The notes under the pieces are model-generated. The model was not told the DNA's origin and made no database searches. It saw nothing but the letters and a program-made list of their open reading frames with translations. 10,344 nucleotides of DNA, from the NCBI GenBank assembly GCA_044347755.1, contig JBIKUE010000148.1, positions 1 through 10,344 on the forward strand. The letters run 5' to 3'. Below are positions 6,475 through 10,344 of the stretch, piece after piece. The translations under genes were made by a program, and so were the position numbers. Position 1 is the stretch's first letter. Each line of letters opens with the position of its first letter. Origin of the DNA: M3007 sp044347755 (GTDB taxonomy: Bacteria; Bacteroidota; Bacteroidia; Chitinophagales; Saprospiraceae).

Positions 6475-6639
6475 TTAAACTTCTTCCTGCTCTTCGCCCT
6501 CCTCTGTTTCTTCTGTCTCTTCCTCTTCAGACTCTTCTTCATTTGGCTCGTCTGAGCCGTCTACAACAGCATCAACCATTGTTTCTTCCTGATTTTCAAT
6601 AGGTTCCAGAGCTGTTTCCAGTGTTTCGAATTGTGACAT
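6475..6639 (-). CDS. Very acidic 54-residue protein of unknown function
   Basis: The product has 22 Glu and 3 Asp in 54 residues and no Lys, Arg or His. The C-terminal half (31-54) is almost pure Glu with Thr, Ser and Gly, so it should be disordered and strongly negative. The N-terminal part (MSQFETLETALEPIENQEET) may form a short helix. I chose ATG 6639 over an in-frame codon at 6696 because the upstream extension (Cys, His and aromatic residues) differs in composition and lies where the promoter should be. Reality is supported by the 13-bp-stem terminator just after the stop. A near-consensus -7 element, GATATTTG, lies upstream at about 6689-6696. Function is unknown; acidic chaperone tails and nucleic-acid mimics have similar composition, but nothing here proves either. 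Confidence 0.6.
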   Translation of the reverse strand: MSQFETLETALEPIENQEETMVDAVVDGSDEPNEEESEEEETEETEEGEEQEEV

Positions 6640-7058
6640 GGCGAGTGAATTTGAATGGTGAAAAGAATGTTGGTTACAATACCCCACAAATATCACTGGC
6701 GCATATGAAGTCAGTATTAGGCCTTCGTTAAGGTTGTTCTATCAGGCTTACTTCGCTCAAATCACTTTCCCTGACAAGTCTATTACAGGACCATGGCATT
6801 TCGGATCGTCAATCCATGAAATCCACGATACCCGCATTCTGGAAAAGTTCCTGTAGCGTCCCATTTTTTTCTGCACAAAAGGCTGACTTCTAACCACCGA
6901 GCAAGGTAACTTGTAGTGTTCACGGTGGTTCCGGCGTAATCAATCTGTGCATTTGAACAAAGATATGAAGCACCTATTTCAGCAACAATTTCCTAAAAGA
7001 CTTGCTTTATTGTCCAAGCCATGGGCGCCAGCACCCAGCCGAACGCCAACTAAATCAC
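6640..7058. other. Intergenic region without a recognised gene; one nested hairpin
   Basis: About 420 bp separate the acidic gene from the end of obg. Reading all frames, I see only short open stretches with no motif; the longest is a 35-codon minus-strand run ending near 6768. The one clear structure is AACCACCG (6892-6899) pairing with CGGTGGTT (6923-6930), with CAAG/CTTG nested inside (about 6902-6913). No T-tract follows, so it is not a terminator. obg has no evident terminator after its stop at 7059. A small RNA or degraded gene remnant is possible but unsupported. Confidence 0.4.
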
Positions 7059-8048
7059 TCAAACACTAAGTATCTTCCAAAGCATATCCTTCAATGCCTG
7101 AAGATTCTTGTTCGTCATGGCTGAAATAAATATGGTTGGGATGCCCTCAGGTAAGGTGGGGCGCAACAATTTTTCCAGATCCTCATCTATCAGATCGCCT
7201 TTGGAAATGGCCAGCACCCGGGGCTTGTCGAGCAGTTCCGGGTTAAACTCTTCCAATTCATTCAACAGGATGTTGTATTCGGCTGAAATGTTGCGGTCGG
7301 TATCAGCAGGTACCATGAACAATAGCACGCTGTTGCGTTCAATATGGCGCAAAAAGCGGTGACCCAGGCCGCGACCTTCATGCGCGCCTTCAATGATCCC
7401 CGGGATGTCGGCCATGATAAAGGTCTGGCCTTCGCGTACTTTTACAATACCCAGTTGAGGAGTTAGGGTGGTAAACGGGTAATCCCCGATTTTAGGTTTG
7501 GCAGCCGTTACGGCACTAAGCAGGGTGCTTTTACCGGCATTAGGGAAACCAACCAACCCTACATCGGCCAGTACTTTGAGTTCTAGGATGACCCAGCGTT
7601 CCTCCCCTTCTTCGCCCGGCTGGGCAAATTTGGGCGATTGAAAAGTGGAGGTTTTAAAAAAGTTGTTCCCTTTTCCACCTCTGCCGCCGGGAAGCAGGGT
7701 TTTTTCTTCTCCCTTTTCTGTAATTTCCATCAGTACCTCGCCCGTTTCTGCATCACGGGCTACGGTGCCCAAGGGCACTTTTACGTACACATCAGCGCCA
7801 TCAGAACCGGTTTTGAGTCCGCCGGTGCCACTCTGTCCGTCTTTGGCATAAATATGTTTGGTGAATTTGAGGGAAAGCAGCGTCCATTCCTGCGGCTCAG
7901 CCTGCAGAATGACGTGTCCGCCCCGACCACCATCGCCGCCATCCGGGCCACCCATGGGTGTACCAGGGCCGCGATAAAAGTGAACACTGCCGGCGCCACC
8001 CTTCCCTGACCGGAACCGTATTTTGACGTAATCAACGAAATTTTCCAT
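7059..8048 (-). CDS. obg: Obg/CgtA GTPase, ribosome assembly factor
   Basis: This 329-residue GTPase is essential in most bacteria, binds the 50S subunit and links its assembly to growth and (p)ppGpp level. The Gly-rich Obg fold occupies about 1-158 (GKGGAGSVHFYRG, GGPDGGDGGRGGHV, PGGRGGKGN). The G domain follows: G1 GFPNAGKST (167-175), switch I YPFTTLTP (190-197), G3 DIPG (214-217), G4 ISKGD (281-285) in place of canonical NKxD, and G5 ISAM (308-311). The protein ends directly after the G domain and so lacks the C-terminal OCT extension of many Firmicutes and actinobacterial Obg proteins. To my knowledge both the S/TKxD motif and the short form are common in Bacteroidota. The ATG at 8048 gives the standard N-terminus. 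It has its own promoter and is divergent from the LOG gene. Confidence 0.97.
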   Translation of the reverse strand: MENFVDYVKIRFRSGKGGAGSVHFYRGPGTPMGGPDGGDGGRGGHVILQAEPQEWTLLSLKFTKHIYAKDGQSGTGGLKTGSDGADVYVKVPLGTVARDAETGEVLMEITEKGEEKTLLPGGRGGKGNNFFKTSTFQSPKFAQPGEEGEERWVILELKVLADVGLVGFPNAGKSTLLSAVTAAKPKIGDYPFTTLTPQLGIVKVREGQTFIMADIPGIIEGAHEGRGLGHRFLRHIERNSVLLFMVPADTDRNISAEYNILLNELEEFNPELLDKPRVLAISKGDLIDEDLEKLLRPTLPEGIPTIFISAMTNKNLQALKDMLWKILSV

Positions 8049-8073
8049 GAATGTTATTTTCCAATAAGGAGGT

Positions 8074-8107
8074 CAAAGGTACGTCGCCCGGGTGGATTGA
8101 ACCGCAA
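8074..8107 (-). promoter_or_regulatory. Promoter of obg
   Basis: Minus-strand TACCTTTG (8081-8074) is exact for the -7 element. TTG (8107-8105, within TTTTG) lies 23 bp upstream, the same spacing as at the E1 gene. It is 25 bp before the obg ATG. Confidence 0.55.
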
Positions 8108-8139
8108 AACGTGGAAAATCAGCAATTGAGCGTTTTCTT

Positions 8140-8171
8140 TTGAACGATTTTGGAAAGGCTGCGTTCCTTTG
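8140..8171 (+). promoter_or_regulatory. Promoter of the LOG-family gene
   Basis: TTG (8140-8142, within TTTTG) and TTCCTTTG (8164-8171; one base off TAnnTTTG) are separated by 21 bp. The predicted transcript would begin after the possible ATG at 8140, which favours ATG 8212 as the start. Confidence 0.45.
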
Positions 8172-8211
8172 CTGCCCATTAAAACAGACCATTTACAGCG
8201 TAAACAAACAT

Positions 8212-8970
8212 ATGGCCAATACACCACCGCCTTCAAAAAAACGATTGGTAGACCCGAATGAGTCGGTTTTCCTCCATGGCGCCAGGAAACGCCAATTCGA
8301 ATTATTCTTTGCCATAAAGGTCTTTTGGGAATTTATTCGCGGTTTCCGGGCGCTGCATTTTGTGGGCCCTTGTGTTACGGTGTTTGGATCAGCCCGATTT
8401 AAGGATGGCCACCGGTATTATGAAGAGGCCCAAATCATAGGCAGGCTTATTGCGTCTGAGCTCGGGCTTACCGTGATGACCGGAGGTGGTCCGGGCATCA
8501 TGGAAGCGGCCAATCGTGGCGCGAAAGAAGGCGGAGGGGTATCGGTGGGGTGTAATATTGTGTTGCCCCACGAACAGGCAGAGAATCCATGGCTCGACAA
8601 GTTTGTAACGATCCGCTACTTTTTTGTGCGCAAGGTTTTATTGGTCAAGTATTCCTATGCGTTTGTCATTCTCCCCGGCGGTTTTGGCACCATGGATGAG
8701 TTGTTTGAAACGCTGACCCTGGTGCAGACCCGGAAAATCAGCAATTTTCCGATTGTCATCATGGGCCTGGACTACTACCGGCCCATTCAGGAGTATCTGC
8801 AATTTATGGTGTCTGAAGGCACTATTTCTCCTGAGGATTTGGATTTGGTTCTGTTTACCGATGATCCGAACAAGGCCATTGCGCACATCCGGCATTACAT
8901 TTCCAGCAATTACGAAGTGAAAAAGCGCAAAGATTATTTGCCCAAATGGTGGCTTTTTGAACGTAATTGA
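8212..8970 (+). CDS. LOG-family protein (Rossman fold nucleotide-binding, TIGR00730 type)
   Basis: From ATG 8212 this is a 252-residue cytosolic protein of the LOG family. Characterised members hydrolyse nucleoside 5'-monophosphates to free base and ribose 5-phosphate, including cytokinin nucleotides. The Rossmann strand VTVFGSAR is at 55-62, the glycine motif GGGPGIMEAANRGA at 91-104, R140-K141 precede the second half, and the signature PGGFGTMDE is at 155-163 with the catalytic Glu163. The active site looks complete. The N-terminal 45 residues, basic with an amphipathic segment, extend beyond the core. An in-frame ATG at 8140 would add 24 residues but lies at the -33 element of the promoter. 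Bacterial cytokinin production should not be assumed; nucleotide salvage is the safer guess. Its stop is directly adjacent to the stop of the converging 98-residue gene. Confidence 0.9.
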   Translation: MANTPPPSKKRLVDPNESVFLHGARKRQFELFFAIKVFWEFIRGFRALHFVGPCVTVFGSARFKDGHRYYEEAQIIGRLIASELGLTVMTGGGPGIMEAANRGAKEGGGVSVGCNIVLPHEQAENPWLDKFVTIRYFFVRKVLLVKYSYAFVILPGGFGTMDELFETLTLVQTRKISNFPIVIMGLDYYRPIQEYLQFMVSEGTISPEDLDLVLFTDDPNKAIAHIRHYISSNYEVKKRKDYLPKWWLFERN

Positions 8971-9267
8971 TTACATTTCAATAAATACTTCCCCGGTATC
9001 ATCCAGCCATAACTTTACGGTTGGAAACCGGAATTGAATGTTGGAGAACAGGATGTGAAAATCTTCCGCTTCAATATGCGGAGCGTCTTCAGGGTTTCGG
9101 TGGAGGTTCATTAATCGGTGAAATACCGATTCCGGAATACGGGTATCAAAAGCAAGCGCGCGCAACCGTACCTCCAGCGGAGAATCGATCAGCGTTTGCA
9201 GGTACAGTTCCAGCAGTTGCGATAAAAAGAAGGTATCCTGAATCTGCCGTGGGCGCAATCGTTTCAT
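8971..9267 (-). CDS. 98-residue protein coupled to comF, unknown function
   Basis: I do not recognise this protein. From ATG 9267 it has 98 residues: a basic start (MKRLRPRQ), a predicted helical middle (FFLSQLLELYLQTLIDSPLE, then LRALAFDTRI and FHRLMNLHRN) and a probable beta hairpin at the end (FRFPTVKLWLDDTGEVFIEM). There is no signal peptide and no Cys, so a small cytosolic protein is likely. The frame is open farther upstream to 9336 inside comF, but ATG 9267 overlaps the comF TGA in an ATGA, the usual sign of translational coupling, so I chose it. Its stop (TAA, 8971-8973) abuts the LOG stop with no spacer. A role linked to ComF is only suggested by the arrangement. Confidence 0.75.
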   Translation of the reverse strand: MKRLRPRQIQDTFFLSQLLELYLQTLIDSPLEVRLRALAFDTRIPESVFHRLMNLHRNPEDAPHIEAEDFHILFSNIQFRFPTVKLWLDDTGEVFIEM

Positions 9268-9974
9268 CGGGCGGCAATGGCTATGGTGGCGCAACTCAGG
9301 CGAGTTCCTTTTGCCTGAAGCAAGGTGTGGCCACAAATTTCCAGGGTTGCTCCCGTGGTGAGTACATCATCTGCCAGCAGGATATGCTTTCCCTCCAACA
9401 ATTGAGGCTTCCGAAGTCCGAACAGGGAGTCTACGTTTTGAAAGCGTTCCATACGTTTTTTATGGGTTTGGGTGTCTGAATGAGTATTGCGCACCAGGAT
9501 TCCATTCCAGAGTGGCAGGTTCATGGCTTCGGAAAGGCCCTGGGCAAACATGGTGCTTTGGTTATACCCGCGCAATCGTTCCTTTTTGGGGTGCAGCGGC
9601 ACCGGTATAATGGCGTCAATGGTTTGAAATCCTTCTGCCTGGCGCAGTTTTCGCCCGAATTCCCGGCCCAAAATCAGGCCGATTTCCGGCTTGTTTCGAT
9701 ACTTCAGGTGGTGAATGGCGTGCCGGATGGGACTTTGGCGGGTAAAATAGTAGGCAGCGGCACCGCCTTCCAGCGGCAAGCGGCCCCATAAACGCTGAAC
9801 GAATTCGTTTTCCCGGCACTTGTACATATCCGAAACAGAAAGCCGGGATTTACATCGAAAGCAAAAGCAGGTAGCCTCATAAGGCAGATCATTGCCGCAG
9901 GAAACACAAAGCTCAGGGTAGATCAATTGGAGAAAACCCGACCATAGTTGGCGGGGATTGGGAAAAGTGCTCAT
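9264..9974 (-). CDS. comF: ComF family phosphoribosyltransferase-like protein
   Basis: This 236-residue protein matches the ComF/GntX family, cytosolic proteins that support uptake and processing of transforming DNA in competent bacteria and also have a type I phosphoribosyltransferase fold. An N-terminal zinc finger is visible: C23xxC26 and C36-x-C38xxC41, with 23/26/38/41 or 23/26/36/41 as ligands. It is followed by FTRQSPIRHAIHHLKYRNKPE (78-98), the loop PVPLHPKKERLRGYNQS (124-140) and the PRPP-binding motif ADDVLTTGAT (201-210) after a hydrophobic strand. The length is normal and all family landmarks are present. It is the first gene of a two-gene unit, and its TGA overlaps the next ATG by 4 bp. 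A good promoter lies 44 bp upstream. Substrate and true biochemical activity of ComF are not settled. Confidence 0.93.
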   Translation of the reverse strand: MSTFPNPRQLWSGFLQLIYPELCVSCGNDLPYEATCFCFRCKSRLSVSDMYKCRENEFVQRLWGRLPLEGGAAAYYFTRQSPIRHAIHHLKYRNKPEIGLILGREFGRKLRQAEGFQTIDAIIPVPLHPKKERLRGYNQSTMFAQGLSEAMNLPLWNGILVRNTHSDTQTHKKRMERFQNVDSLFGLRKPQLLEGKHILLADDVLTTGATLEICGHTLLQAKGTRLSCATIAIAAR

Positions 9975-10017
9975 TTGGTAAAAATTGAGGGTGTTGGGGA
10001 TTGTGAAAAATGCATTT

Positions 10018-10047
10018 CAAAAATAACGCTTTTGGCGTAAAAAGCAA
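10018..10047 (-). promoter_or_regulatory. Promoter of the comF unit
   Basis: On the minus strand TATTTTTG (10025-10018) is preceded by TTG (10047-10045, within TTTG) at 19 bp, the optimal spacing. It lies 44 bp before the comF ATG and faces away from the rRNA-type promoter about 80 bp further on. Confidence 0.6.
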
Positions 10048-10127
10048 ATTAATGTTGCACCAAAAGGGGGGAAAATAGATGGGCAAAAAAAAAGATGCAT
10101 TTTTTTAAAAAAAACATGAGCAACTGT

Positions 10128-10159
10128 TTGGATAAGATTGAAGTGTCCTTTTACCTTTG
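10128..10159 (+). promoter_or_regulatory. Strong plus-strand promoter, likely of a ribosomal RNA operon
   Basis: TTG (10128-10130, within GTTTG), 21 bp, then an exact TACCTTTG (10152-10159). The 60 bp upstream hold long A and T runs (10085-10114), as expected of an UP-like element at a highly expressed gene. No coding start follows within 185 bp, which fits a stable-RNA transcript. Confidence 0.7.
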
Positions 10160-10344
10160 CGTCCCATTTTTGAGGGCACATTGCCAACAAAAGAAATTTG
10201 AAGTGTAACAACTTCGCAAAAGTTCATTGACGTATTGACAGCAGAAGAGGATGAGAGGTAAGGTATAGAGATGGAATAAAGAGATTTAAGAATGACGTTT
10301 GTTATTGAGTTTTCGGACTTGATAATAGGCAAAGAGTACACTAT
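10160..10344 (+). other. Probable rRNA operon leader; 16S gene expected just past the window
   Basis: No open frame on the plus strand is convincing here. The segment AGTTCATTGACGTATTGA (10221-10238) is very like the leader preceding 16S genes in Bacteroidota, and its GTTCATTGAC (10222-10231) resembles the boxA antitermination site. The last bases (AAGAGTACACTAT) resemble the sequence just before GGAGAGTTTGATCCTGG in this phylum. I infer that transcription starts near 10166 and that 16S rRNA begins within a few bases of the window end. The mature rRNA itself is not in the window, so this rests on leader resemblance from memory. Confidence 0.65.

Noticed and set aside
6475..6696. Toxin-antitoxin interpretation of the acidic small gene
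   Set aside because: There is no adjacent toxin-sized partner gene, and the acidic protein has no DNA-binding fold.
8065..8073. Perfect Shine-Dalgarno-like TAAGGAGGT on the plus strand
   Set aside because: No start codon with an open frame follows it. It lies in the obg upstream region on the opposite strand, and this phylum rarely relies on such sites.
10105..10341. 78-codon minus-strand frame at the window end
   Set aside because: It is antisense to the putative rRNA leader and crosses its promoter, with no motif or plausible start signal.

Overview
The window looks like ordinary chromosomal DNA of a Bacteroidota bacterium, probably from the Saprospiria/Chitinophagia side of the phylum (the class is inference). 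Three signs point there. Most genes are preceded by the Bacteroidota promoter pattern TTG-N19..23-TAnnTTTG, often as the exact octamer TACCTTTG. The 2-oxoacid dehydrogenase E1 is a single-chain alpha/beta fusion. Obg has no C-terminal extension. There is no phage, plasmid, CRISPR or defence cluster.

Layout. 1-2710, all minus strand: a GNAT-like acyltransferase gene broken by an in-frame TAA, then a short-chain dehydrogenase/reductase 42 bp downstream, then a small secreted protein with its own promoter. 2804-3788: a divergent pair, a four-helix DMT/DUF486-type membrane protein (minus) and a small lipoprotein resembling DUF4348 (plus). 3789-3922: a long imperfect palindrome with two inner hairpins, one a likely bidirectional terminator, between the lipoprotein and the convergent E1 gene. 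3923-5902: fused E1 alpha/beta of a 2-oxoacid dehydrogenase complex. 5903-6474: a non-coding block with two abutting inverted-repeat elements (6048-6210 and 6210-6412) and a strong terminator. 6475-6639: a 54-residue, extremely acidic protein. 6640-7058: no recognised gene. 7059-8048: obg. 8212-8970: a LOG-family phosphoribohydrolase, divergent from obg. 8971-9974: comF and a translationally coupled 98-residue protein. 10018-10344: the comF promoter back-to-back with a strong plus-strand promoter and what reads as the leader of a ribosomal RNA operon whose 16S gene would begin just outside the window.

Functionally this is mostly housekeeping: central carbon/branched-chain keto-acid oxidation (E1), ribosome assembly (Obg), nucleotide or cytokinin-type metabolism (LOG) and DNA uptake (ComF). 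The genes are mostly single transcription units with their own promoters, apart from the GNAT-SDR pair and the comF pair. I found no convincing new multi-gene system. The observations most worth a second look are the nonsense codon in the GNAT gene, the palindromic repeats at 3803-3912 and 6048-6412, and the arginine/lysine-free acidic microprotein with its own terminator.
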